The position numbers were made by a program, and so were the translations under genes. DNA of 6,957 nt, from the NCBI GenBank assembly GCA_024640585.1, contig JAHEEQ010000111.1, positions 1,900-8,856 of the forward strand, in the 5' to 3' direction. The notes under the pieces were generated by a model, which was not told the DNA's origin, ran no database searches, and saw nothing but the letters and a program-made list of their open reading frames with translations. Of this stretch, positions 1 to 5,282 are shown one piece after another (position 1 is the first letter of the stretch; every line of letters starts with the position of its first letter). This DNA comes from Micrococcales bacterium. GTDB taxonomy: Bacteria; Actinomycetota; Actinomycetes; S36-B12; UBA5976.

Positions 1-788
1 ACCCCAGCTTTTGAAGTTGTGAATGAAATTCTTTGTGCGGCAGGTAATTTCAAGCATTTTTCAAAACCTTCAACAATTTTTTCAACGGCTAATGGCGTTG
101 GCGGATTGATACCTGCTGGCAAGGCAGTTGGAACGGTATTCGCTGTAATCATGACAGTCTGGGTTAAAGACCCCCCGCTGTCAGTAATGGGAACAAATTT
201 ATTGCTGATACTGATCCCACTAGGAGACCAATTCACACTCACACGATCCAATACTGAATCGATGCCCGTTCCGTTCGCTTGGAAACTGTCAGTGACTGGG
301 TTCACAGAAACAGCAACACCTGCAGCATCCATTACATTGGATAGCGCAGTTTTTAATTTAGTGCTCGCAGATGAAATTGAAGCCTCGGTAATGTTTGAAG
401 CTTGTAAGCTGGTCGGATCGTAATTACTTGAGGAATTGATAAGACCTGCAATAGCTGTAGTCAACGGCGTTATGTTGCTCCTTGAACCAGCCTCTAAAGC
501 AAACGATTGCAGCCTTAACTGCTTCTCCCCCAATAATGTATTTACAGATAGATTAAATGGTTTAACCAAATTGGTCGTGTCTATTGAGTAACCGCCATTG
601 TCATCTGTAGTTGCTGTTTTGGCGACACCATTCAAATCAGTCAAAGTCACTGTGACGTTGGGTAAAGCTGCGCCAATGGCAACTGTTCCAACTATGGTGT
701 TGGCAGCTATACCGCCACCACCACCACCACAAGCTACTAGCGCGGATGAAGCTACTATTAGCAACAAGCCTCTAAAAAATTTATTCAT
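1..788 (-). CDS. Putative secreted lipoprotein with carboxypeptidase-regulatory-like domain (3' end outside window)
   Basis: This frame is open from the ATG at 788 to the left edge (about 262 residues), so it lacks a stop codon only because the window ends. The N-terminus is a lipoprotein signal peptide: MNKFFR, a hydrophobic core at residues 7-18, then lipobox LVAC with the modifiable Cys at residue 20, followed by six glycines. Gly at +2 rather than Asp does not suggest inner-membrane retention. Residues about 31-85 (G-V-x-x-G-A-A-L-P-N-V-T-V-T-L, then TTDDNGGYSID) look like a carboxypeptidase-regulatory-like beta-sandwich, and the rest is Ser/Thr/Asn-rich. Role: probably an outer-membrane or surface lipoprotein, with no specific function recognised. 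An in-frame ATG at 797 and GTG at 800 are alternative starts; 788 gives the most typical signal peptide. It lies on the host side of the tRNA fragment. Plus-strand open frames over this region are its shadows. Confidence 0.85.
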   Translation of the reverse strand, partial: MNKFFRGLLLIVASSALVACGGGGGGIAANTIVGTVAIGAALPNVTVTLTDLNGVAKTATTDDNGGYSIDTTNLVKPFNLSVNTLLGEKQLRLQSFALEAGSRSNITPLTTAIAGLINSSSNYDPTSLQASNITEASISSASTKLKTALSNVMDAAGVAVSVNPVTDSFQANGTGIDSVLDRVSVNWSPSGISISNKFVPITDSGGSLTQTVMITANTVPTALPAGINPPTPLAVEKIVEGFEKCLKLPAAQRISFTTSKAG

Positions 789-817
789 GAATCTCATCAC
801 TGTGCATCTACTCGCTA

Positions 818-845
818 ACTGTAGCTTTGCTGCAATCAAAGTCAA
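818..845 (-). promoter_or_regulatory. Candidate sigma70 promoter of the lipoprotein gene
   Basis: Read on the minus strand, a -35 box TTGACT (840-845) and a -10 box TACAGT (818-823) are separated by 16 bases. The start of transcription would fall near 811, leaving about 22 bases of leader before the ATG at 788. The -35 matches consensus at 5 of 6 positions and the -10 at 4 of 6. No other convincing promoter lies between this gene and the terminator at 1002. Confidence 0.4.
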
Positions 846-902
846 TAAACATTGATCCAAGTGATTAAAGCCAGGCCATCTCATTTCTTGAGCAGCAATT
901 AA

Positions 903-927
903 ATTTAGTAAGTCTCATTTACTAAAT
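903..927. promoter_or_regulatory. 9-bp inverted repeat upstream of the lipoprotein promoter
   Basis: ATTTAGTAA (903-911) and TTACTAAAT (919-927) form a perfect inverted repeat with a 7-base spacer. It lies about 60 bases upstream of the candidate -35 box in very AT-rich DNA. It could be an operator for a dimeric regulator, but AT-rich dyads also arise by chance. Confidence 0.3.
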
Positions 928-1001
928 AAATTTAAATGCTAATTTAATATTATTAATAAAGTGCAAACCGTCAATTTGAGGCTAAAAGTCAAGGCCCCAA
1001 G

Positions 1002-1034
1002 AAAAAACCCACAGCCAAAAGACTGTGGGTTTTT
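1002..1034 (-). terminator. Rho-independent terminator downstream of the tRNA-Met fragment
   Basis: The stem CCCACAG (1008-1014) pairs with CTGTGGG (1023-1029) across an 8-base loop. A run of six A at 1002-1007 reads as a U-tract on the minus strand. It begins 10 bases past the tRNA CCA end, as expected for the native tRNA terminator. T-runs on both sides make it potentially bidirectional. Its survival next to the tRNA 3' end supports this side being the original chromosome. Confidence 0.85.
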
Positions 1035-1038
1035 ATTT

Positions 1039-1106
1039 TGGTGGTGGTACCGGGACTTGAACCTGGGACATCAGCATTATGAATGCTGCGCTCTAACCAA
1101 CTGATC
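1039..1106 (-). pseudogene. tRNA-Met (CAT) 3' fragment, integration-site remnant
   Basis: Read on the minus strand, this holds D-loop AGTTGGTTAGAGC, an anticodon stem CAGCA/TGCTG around loop TTCATAA (anticodon CAT), a 5-base variable loop, T-loop TTCAAGT, acceptor 3' strand TACCACC, discriminator A and encoded CCA (ending at 1039). The 5' part is missing. Positions expected to be D-stem GCTC read GATC, and the bases upstream (1107-1120) cannot pair with TACCACC. The T stem also has one A-C mismatch (51-63). This is what remains of the 3' end of a tRNA gene when an element inserts and carries its own replacement 3' segment, so an att site is inferred here. Whether it once served as elongator or initiator cannot be settled without the acceptor 5' strand, although the A-rich anticodon loop and GAGC D-stem fit an elongator. 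Confidence 0.85.
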
Positions 1107-1135
1107 TGAATACAAATAGGTTAATTTTAATGCTT

Positions 1136-1187
1136 TTCGCACTGTTTCGCACTGTGTTTTTGACTGTGTTCACTGTGCGCTCTAACC
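1136..1187. repeat. ACTGT-containing short repeats next to the element end
   Basis: TTCGCACTGT occurs twice in direct tandem (1136-1145 and 1146-1155), followed by degenerate TTTGACTGTG (about 1159-1168) and TTCACTGTG (1169-1177). This gives four ACTGT units within about 36 bases. Directly after them, TGCGCTCTAACC (1176-1187) repeats 12 bases of the tRNA fragment (1087-1098). Clustered short repeats just inside an att site resemble arm-type binding sites for a tyrosine recombinase or its directionality factor, which is inferred from position only. Confidence 0.5.
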
Positions 1188-1215
1188 TTTAGATAGCACT
1201 CGCTCAAATCCAGTT

Positions 1216-1243
1216 TTGACAAGGTTTAGGGGTAAGCTAAATG
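1216..1243 (+). promoter_or_regulatory. Candidate promoter for the acidic-protein gene
   Basis: A perfect -35 hexamer TTGACA (1216-1221) is followed after 16 bases by TAAATG (1238-1243), a poor -10 box. Transcription would start near 1250, just at an inverted repeat GACCGTC (1251-1257) / GACGGTC (1267-1273). That repeat could form a leader hairpin or be an operator. The -35 is convincing, the -10 is not. Confidence 0.35.
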
Positions 1244-1250
1244 CTCAGAC

Positions 1251-1273
1251 GACCGTCTTGTTTTGCGACGGTC
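1251..1273. promoter_or_regulatory. 7-bp inverted repeat in the leader of the acidic-protein gene
   Basis: GACCGTC and GACGGTC flank a 9-base spacer, about 30 bases upstream of the start codon at 1304. The 3' arm is not followed directly by a T-run, so it is not a clear terminator. An operator or a leader hairpin is possible. Confidence 0.3.
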
Positions 1274-1303
1274 ATGTCCTTTTGAATGACAAACTAAAGA
1301 GAG

Positions 1304-2068
1304 ATGAGCATGTACATAGGTGGAACATCCGAAGCGATCAAGTTCATTGAGAAATATAAGAAGACTGGTTACCTTGTCGACATTTATTCAGATGAGTGGG
1401 TCAATGCGCAAGATCCAGATGAGTACTCTGGTCCCTCCTCAGAAGACCTAAAAAATTGGGATGAGGAACATGGCACTCAATACCGTGGGCACCTGTTGTG
1501 TTTGTATGTCGATGTGTACAACCAAGAGTTGATCACTGACCTTCGCCATCTATACAAACCTTTTGACGATTACTGCAACATTGATACTGGTGGATGGCGA
1601 TCTATAAATTTGCCAGACATGATGCTCATTAATCTAAATACACAAGAAATCTTGTGCGTTGGTCTTGGCTACAAAAACAATGCTTTCAATTTCGAGTTAT
1701 CCAAGTACATGCAATCCCGTACTGAGAGTAACGTTAGAGATAGAGATACAAGTTGTAGTGAAGCCTTCTATGAACTTGACTTTGCGAGAGTAGCTCGGAT
1801 TACGGTGCGAGAAATGACTCAACTCGGGGAGAACTACTATGAATACGACAACCTGAGAGGCAACGCTGATGTTGCCGTCACTCTGAATAAGAAAGATGGG
1901 CTCTACTACTTTGATGAGTTTGACGATGAAGGCATGACAGAAGAGGAAGTTAACTCACTACGAAACGATTACGAAAACTATGACGAATGGATTGATGACA
2001 ACGTTGGAACATTGAAGGCTTACTACCCACAAATTGACAGATACGAATTGAACACTGGTGCGTATTGA
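1304..2068 (+). CDS. Acidic, tyrosine-rich protein of unknown function
   Basis: I do not recognise this 254-residue protein. It has no signal peptide or membrane segment and is strongly acidic: about 50 Asp/Glu against about 23 Lys/Arg by hand count, with acidic clusters at residues 31-56 and about 204-233 (for example FDEFDDEGMTEEE). It is also rich in Tyr and Asn. A moderately hydrophobic stretch (residues about 98-122, LPDMMLINLNTQEILCVGLGY) suggests a folded beta core, so it is probably a soluble cytoplasmic protein. A purine-rich AAAGAGAG at 1296-1303 abuts the ATG at 1304. That spacing suits the second in-frame ATG at 1310 better, so the true start may be two codons later. It is the first gene inside the element end and converges with the next gene, 14 bases away with no obvious terminator between. 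High acidity is a trait of DNA-mimic antirestriction proteins, but no family motif was seen and this remains a guess. Confidence 0.75.
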   Translation: MSMYIGGTSEAIKFIEKYKKTGYLVDIYSDEWVNAQDPDEYSGPSSEDLKNWDEEHGTQYRGHLLCLYVDVYNQELITDLRHLYKPFDDYCNIDTGGWRSINLPDMMLINLNTQEILCVGLGYKNNAFNFELSKYMQSRTESNVRDRDTSCSEAFYELDFARVARITVREMTQLGENYYEYDNLRGNADVAVTLNKKDGLYYFDEFDDEGMTEEEVNSLRNDYENYDEWIDDNVGTLKAYYPQIDRYELNTGAY

Positions 2069-2082
2069 ATACGTCGTTACTG

Positions 2083-3006
2083 TCAAGTAGCTTGTCTCTT
2101 TAATGCCGCTTTTTTCCCGCGAATCAAAACGCTTCGTGCTTTAAGTCGTTTGGCTATCAAAGGATAGTCATAGCCAATGGACAAAACTGAACGATCAGTA
2201 GGAAACAAACCTCTTGCGGCATTCTCTGCAATAGCTTCGTATTTGGTTAGATAGCGAGAAGTGATCTTGCTCATGATGATCCGATCATCTTTCTCAATGA
2301 GCGTTTTACTTTTCTTAGGCGCGTTTGGATCTAGTACGGTTGAATAACTATCACTAAGACCAGCCTTCGCCCCCAAGCGCCACAACTCCCAATTTGGTTT
2401 TGCTGCTCTCAACCAAAGGAGCCTCAGCCCTTTGAACAAGACATCTGGTCGAAGACGTTTGCTGACCAACTTCAGCTTCGGCTTTTTATCAACCTCTGTT
2501 TCAATATCGCGGCTATCAGCAATCAACTTTAAGATTTGTTTTAGCAAGTCTGATCGTTTTAACGTCAGTGGAACTGATAGCACGAGAGATGCATTCAAGC
2601 CCTCTTCATTGCGTTCATTGTTTAGATAGCAAGTAATTGGCGATGCCATGTCATTCAACCCAATAGTTTTTCCAGCGTTCAAAACCCCAATGCAATGAAC
2701 ACGTGGCTTCTTGTATGGATTTCCAAATACTTGTAACCCGCGCTTCAGCCACCAAGAGCGGAAGAACTCCGTGCTGACATCACCAAGCAAGTCATATGTT
2801 TTTAAGACTTGATCAAAGTCTGATGGAAGCAATGCCGTTTCACGCTGATTCAGTCCCTTAGTTCGATGCTTGCGAGCCAACTCATAACTTGGACTTAATC
2901 GCAAGAACTCGAACATCAGCTGGAATCCAGCAGTTGGCACCACATGCCAGTCTTGCTTACTGAAATCACTACCTCTGAGAACCCATGGAAGCTGTTTTGT
3001 AGCCAT
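2083..3006 (-). CDS. Basic protein of unknown function, possible DNA-binding
   Basis: This 307-residue Lys/Arg/Leu-rich protein has no signal peptide or membrane helix. The N-terminal segment (residues 20-45: W-H-V-V-P, then MFEFLRLSPSYELARKHR) resembles the aromatic-rich W-x-EFLR-x-S-P-x-Y motif at the N-terminus of small regulator-like domains on integrative elements (DUF6499-like). This is a weak resemblance from memory. Residues about 173-220 are strongly basic and helical (KKPKLKLVSKRLRPDVLFKG, then WELWRLGAKAGLS), with a possible helix-turn-helix at 207-220. The C-terminus (286-307) is basic. No good ribosome site precedes the ATG at 3006. An AT-rich -10-like TTATAT (3018-3023, minus strand) would give an almost leaderless message. 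It is the only gene transcribed leftward between the acidic gene and the operon, and it diverges from the operon at 3181. A regulatory or DNA-processing role on the element is an inference. Confidence 0.75.
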   Translation of the reverse strand: MATKQLPWVLRGSDFSKQDWHVVPTAGFQLMFEFLRLSPSYELARKHRTKGLNQRETALLPSDFDQVLKTYDLLGDVSTEFFRSWWLKRGLQVFGNPYKKPRVHCIGVLNAGKTIGLNDMASPITCYLNNERNEEGLNASLVLSVPLTLKRSDLLKQILKLIADSRDIETEVDKKPKLKLVSKRLRPDVLFKGLRLLWLRAAKPNWELWRLGAKAGLSDSYSTVLDPNAPKKSKTLIEKDDRIIMSKITSRYLTKYEAIAENAARGLFPTDRSVLSIGYDYPLIAKRLKARSVLIRGKKAALKRQAT

Positions 3007-3043
3007 ATTTTGTCAACATATAAGAGCGTGTTTTTATTGTAAG

Positions 3044-3164
3044 ACTAATTAGTTTGTTGAAAGAAATAAAGTACTTACATCAACAAAACGAAAGCAAATC
3101 AGCCCAAGTTTGATGTTGATGAATCGCTAGATGAGCACAACTTTCAAACGCTCTGAAAGCAAAT
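3044..3164. promoter_or_regulatory. Divergent regulatory region with short dyads and a direct repeat
   Basis: The 174-base gap between the divergent genes holds a perfect palindrome ACTAATTAGT (3044-3053), an inverted pair CATCAACA (3078-3085) / TGTTGATG (3114-3121), and a 10-base direct repeat GAAAGCAAAT (3090-3099 and 3155-3164). Promoters for both directions should lie here, but I could not identify a clean -35/-10 pair for the operon. TTGAAA at 3057-3062 is a possible -35 without a good -10. Confidence 0.35.
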
Positions 3165-3167
3165 TAA

Positions 3168-3172
3168 AAGGA
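3168..3172 (+). promoter_or_regulatory. Ribosome binding site of the first operon gene
   Basis: AAGGA lies 8 bases before the ATG at 3181 and supports that start. Confidence 0.6.
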
Positions 3173-3180
3173 ACTTAAAA

Positions 3181-3969
3181 ATGTCTAAAGCCAAAACTTT
3201 CATCGCCTCTGCAACCAACGAAGCATTCGCAGCAACTATGACCATGAGTCTTGATGCATTGAGCATCGCTCGTGACAGCTGGGAAAAGAACGAGTACAAA
3301 ACTGCCACAAACAGTCTCTATGACTTACTGAGCCAAACGTACTCTGTCTATGAACAGTTGTTCATTGATGCGACTGATGATGATCGCAAGACATTGCGTA
3401 ACTCTTTGGCTACGAAGCTGAAAGCTGATGGTGTCAAAGTGCAACTGAACACAACGACTCTCAGCTTGCTGATTCGTTACGTTTTTAAGAGCGATCGCAA
3501 GCGTGTCATGCGCTATCGCTATGCAATCGAAGCCGCGAAGTCTCACGCAGTTAAATCTGCAGACTTGACAGCGTGGTTGCACGCTCAAGGTGGCATCGAT
3601 GCAGTTGCAAAACTGATCACCCCCAGCGAAGAAACTATTGCTAAGCGAGAAAAAATCGCTGCTGCGACTCTCGATGTCAGCAGCATGATCGAATCACGCA
3701 AGACTGCACCACTTGCAAACGTGACTATCGCTGGTCTCACTGCAAAGACTCGCACAGTCTTCATTGCTGAACCGTCTCTTAACGGGACCTTCAACATTGT
3801 CTGTGTTGTTGAAGACATTGCAGATGGTCTTTACGGCGGTTTAGTGAAGGCAGCTGCTGCTCAGTACTCAGCGAAATCTGATGAATCACTTGCTTTGCAA
3901 CGTGAAGCTGACAAATTCATCACGACTGAAGTTCCAGCAAACGATAGCTTGCTCAATAAAGCAGCTTGA
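3181..3969 (+). CDS. Conserved-looking mobile-element protein of unknown function
   Basis: This 262-residue soluble protein is the first gene of the operon. Residues 24-65 are an alpha-helical, aromatic-rich N-terminal part. Residues 68-145 look like the conserved core: D-R-K-T-L-R-N-S-L-A-T-K-L, then VKVQLNTTTLSLLIRYVF, then SDRKRVMRYRYAIEAA, then W-L-H-A-Q-G-G-I-D. I associate this R-Y-V-F-x-S-D-R-K-R / W-x-x-x-Q-G-G-I pattern with hypothetical proteins on plasmids and integrated elements, but no function is known to me. Arg/Lys clusters at 105-113 could contact nucleic acid. The C-terminal part (180-262) has a beta-rich segment at 180-212 followed by Ala-rich helices. A good ribosome site supports the start. 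It lies 64 bases before the AAA+ gene in the same direction, so the product may act with that ATPase. Confidence 0.85.
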   Translation: MSKAKTFIASATNEAFAATMTMSLDALSIARDSWEKNEYKTATNSLYDLLSQTYSVYEQLFIDATDDDRKTLRNSLATKLKADGVKVQLNTTTLSLLIRYVFKSDRKRVMRYRYAIEAAKSHAVKSADLTAWLHAQGGIDAVAKLITPSEETIAKREKIAAATLDVSSMIESRKTAPLANVTIAGLTAKTRTVFIAEPSLNGTFNIVCVVEDIADGLYGGLVKAAAAQYSAKSDESLALQREADKFITTEVPANDSLLNKAA

Positions 3970-3976
3970 TTGAAAA

Positions 3977-4005
3977 AGCATGTGTGTCATTGCGGTACAC
4001 ATGCT
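3977..4005. repeat. Intergenic hairpin between the first and second operon genes
   Basis: AGCATGTGT (3977-3985) and ACACATGCT (3997-4005) form a perfect 9-bp inverted repeat around an 11-base loop. On the plus strand no T-run follows, so it should not terminate the operon. It may stabilise or process the mRNA between genes, or partly attenuate it. On the minus strand it would be followed by five T, but no minus-strand gene is known here. Confidence 0.6.
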
Positions 4006-4020
4006 CTCCACTAATTAATT

Positions 4021-4026
4021 GAAGGA
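4021..4026 (+). promoter_or_regulatory. Ribosome binding site that fixes the AAA+ start at 4034
   Basis: GAAGGA lies 7 bases before the ATG at 4034. The in-frame TTG at 4019 overlaps this site and has no ribosome site of its own, so 4034 is the supported start. Confidence 0.75.
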
Positions 4027-4033
4027 TTTATAT

Positions 4034-4738
4034 ATGACAAATACCAGCAGTCAATCAAAGTACGCACCTCAGTCAATTCAAGACGTTGTGTTCAACGATC
4101 CAGAGACCAAAATCTTTATGGAAGCAATCGTTGCAAAAAAATACAAGCCATTACATTTGATGCTTCATGGCACTAGTGGCAACGGCAAGACTTCAATTTC
4201 GAAAATCATTGCTCGTGAGCTCACACAAGACTCTGGTTTGTGGCTGAAGCATTCAATTCAAGAATTTCTTGCGATTGAAGACTTGCACGATTTTTTAGAT
4301 CGTAATCAACGCGCCTTCAGCACTTCACCAAGTGATCGATGCGTCATCGTGTTTCATGAGTTAGACAAATACAAGCGTGATTTGAGCAAGCTGTGGACAG
4401 CAATGGATGAACGTGAAGATTTGCTGATGGTAATTTTTACCACCAACAACCCCACAGACTTTGAGACACCAGTCTTGTCTCGCTGCGACAAGTATGAGTT
4501 CACGAAGATTGAACCATCTGTATTTGCCAACCGTGCTCAATGGATTCTTTCACAAGAAGGTGTGAACTTGTCGATCTATGAAGTAACTCAATATTTAACG
4601 AAGTACACAGGTCAGGCTGCGGATGTACGAACGTTCATGCAAGTCATCGACAAGATGCTCTATTTGCATTCCGCAGGTTTGCTACCACCAGTGCAAAAAC
4701 AGTCGCTCAAACCAGTGTCTCTGACCGTCGCAAAGTAA
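4034..4738 (+). CDS. AAA+ ATPase of the clamp-loader (RFC/DnaX/T4 gp44-like) type
   Basis: From the ATG at 4034 this is a 234-residue AAA+ protein. Y-A-P-Q-S-I-Q-D-V-V (10-19) matches the clamp-loader 'YRP' entry motif. Walker A is GTSGNGKTS (46-54, Lys52). Walker B is VIVFHELD (104-111), with His108 where Asp is usual but the catalytic Glu109 kept. Sensor 1 is FTTNNP (135-140), the arginine-finger motif is SRC (149-151), and a lid domain with a sensor-2-like Arg199 in G-x-A-A-D-V-R-T-F ends near 212. SRC is the hallmark of sliding-clamp-loader subunits, which open ring clamps onto primed DNA. At 234 residues it lacks the C-terminal collar domain (RFC small subunits and gp44 are about 320), so it may work in another complex or as a remodeler. 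It is the second gene of a probable three-gene operon, and its likely partners are the flanking unknown proteins. A DNA replication or maintenance role for the element is inferred. A general AAA+ remodeler is the main alternative. Confidence 0.88.
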   Translation: MTNTSSQSKYAPQSIQDVVFNDPETKIFMEAIVAKKYKPLHLMLHGTSGNGKTSISKIIARELTQDSGLWLKHSIQEFLAIEDLHDFLDRNQRAFSTSPSDRCVIVFHELDKYKRDLSKLWTAMDEREDLLMVIFTTNNPTDFETPVLSRCDKYEFTKIEPSVFANRAQWILSQEGVNLSIYEVTQYLTKYTGQAADVRTFMQVIDKMLYLHSAGLLPPVQKQSLKPVSLTVAK

Positions 4739-4773
4739 TAAACATACAAGCGTACTGTTTCTGGACGCTCATT

Positions 4774-4779
4774 AAGGAG
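4774..4779 (+). promoter_or_regulatory. Strong ribosome binding site of the third operon gene
   Basis: AAGGAG lies 6 bases before the ATG at 4786. The gap also holds a weak 5-bp dyad AGCGT (4749-4753) / ACGCT (4765-4769). Confidence 0.7.
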
Positions 4780-4785
4780 TTAAAC

Positions 4786-5250
4786 ATGTTTCCCAAAGCC
4801 TACATTTTCACAATTAATCCACAGCCCCAAATACTTGCAAATCTAAAAACCAAGAACTCAGCTAACGTGAGCATCACACCTTTCAGCACTTATCTCAAAC
4901 ATCATCCAGATGTTGAGAAGATGATCAAGATAGCCCACTACCAACATCCCCGTCCATCATTCACAGACGTAATCGCTATCCCAAATGTTGACAAGTCAGT
5001 ACTGTTTGGCGAATATATAAAGAAGAACGACGAAGCCTTCTACATCGTTGACTCAGAAGATGATTTAGAAAATCTCAGTGCGATTGCCACGTCCATCGAA
5101 AACCATGGTCCAGATTTAAGACGCATTTCTGCCGATGCACCAAACATGTTTGCCGAGCTCTTTCGAATTGAAGGCAGTGGTGATGATTTGCACGATCAAC
5201 AGCATGAACTCATTCAAGAGCATTTCATTAAACCTCTTGCACCACGTTGA
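4786..5250 (+). CDS. Small soluble protein of unknown function in the AAA+ operon
   Basis: I do not recognise this 154-residue protein. It has no signal peptide or membrane helix. The N-terminus (PKAYIFTINPQPQILANL, 3-20) reads as beta-strand then helix. The middle has two hydrophobic strands (DVIAIPNV 61-68 and EAFYIVDS 83-90) separated by charged turns, and the C-terminal half is acidic and helical with a His/Asp/Gln-rich tail (GDDLHDQQHELIQEH, 132-146). It follows the AAA+ gene by 47 bases with its own strong ribosome site and ends five bases before the operon terminator. Placement suggests a partner, adaptor or substrate of the ATPase, but nothing in the sequence proves it. Confidence 0.75.
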   Translation: MFPKAYIFTINPQPQILANLKTKNSANVSITPFSTYLKHHPDVEKMIKIAHYQHPRPSFTDVIAIPNVDKSVLFGEYIKKNDEAFYIVDSEDDLENLSAIATSIENHGPDLRRISADAPNMFAELFRIEGSGDDLHDQQHELIQEHFIKPLAPR

Positions 5251-5254
5251 TCAC

Positions 5255-5282
5255 AAGCGTCCCGAAATGGGACGCTTTTTTT
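5255..5282 (+). terminator. Rho-independent terminator of the AAA+ operon
   Basis: AAGCGTCCC (5255-5263) pairs perfectly with GGGACGCTT (5269-5277) around loop GAAAT, followed by a T-run to 5282. The T-run overlaps the stop codon of the convergent recombinase gene. On the minus strand the hairpin lacks a U-tract, so it mainly stops rightward transcription. Confidence 0.92.

Noticed and set aside
19..423. Plus-strand open frame of 134 codons
   Set aside because: It is antisense to the minus-strand lipoprotein, whose signal peptide, lipobox and uninterrupted frame are far more convincing.
598..855. Plus-strand open frame of 85 codons with a proline run
   Set aside because: The proline run is the complement of the lipoprotein's glycine codons. 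It is a shadow frame with no ribosome site.
1039..1113. A functional complete tRNA-Met
   Set aside because: The acceptor 5' strand is absent and the D stem is disrupted, so no cloverleaf can form.
2432..2629. Plus-strand open frame of 65 codons
   Set aside because: It lies wholly inside the basic-protein gene on the other strand, and has no ribosome site or recognisable features.
3325..3818. Two minus-strand open frames (87 and 77 codons)
   Set aside because: Both are antisense to the first operon gene and have shadow-like composition.
3977..4005. Hairpin read as a terminator ending the operon after its first gene
   Set aside because: No T-run follows on the plus strand, and the next gene has a good ribosome site only 29 bases after the hairpin.
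4019..4033. TTG start five codons upstream for the AAA+ gene
   Set aside because: The TTG overlaps the GAAGGA ribosome site that serves the ATG at 4034.
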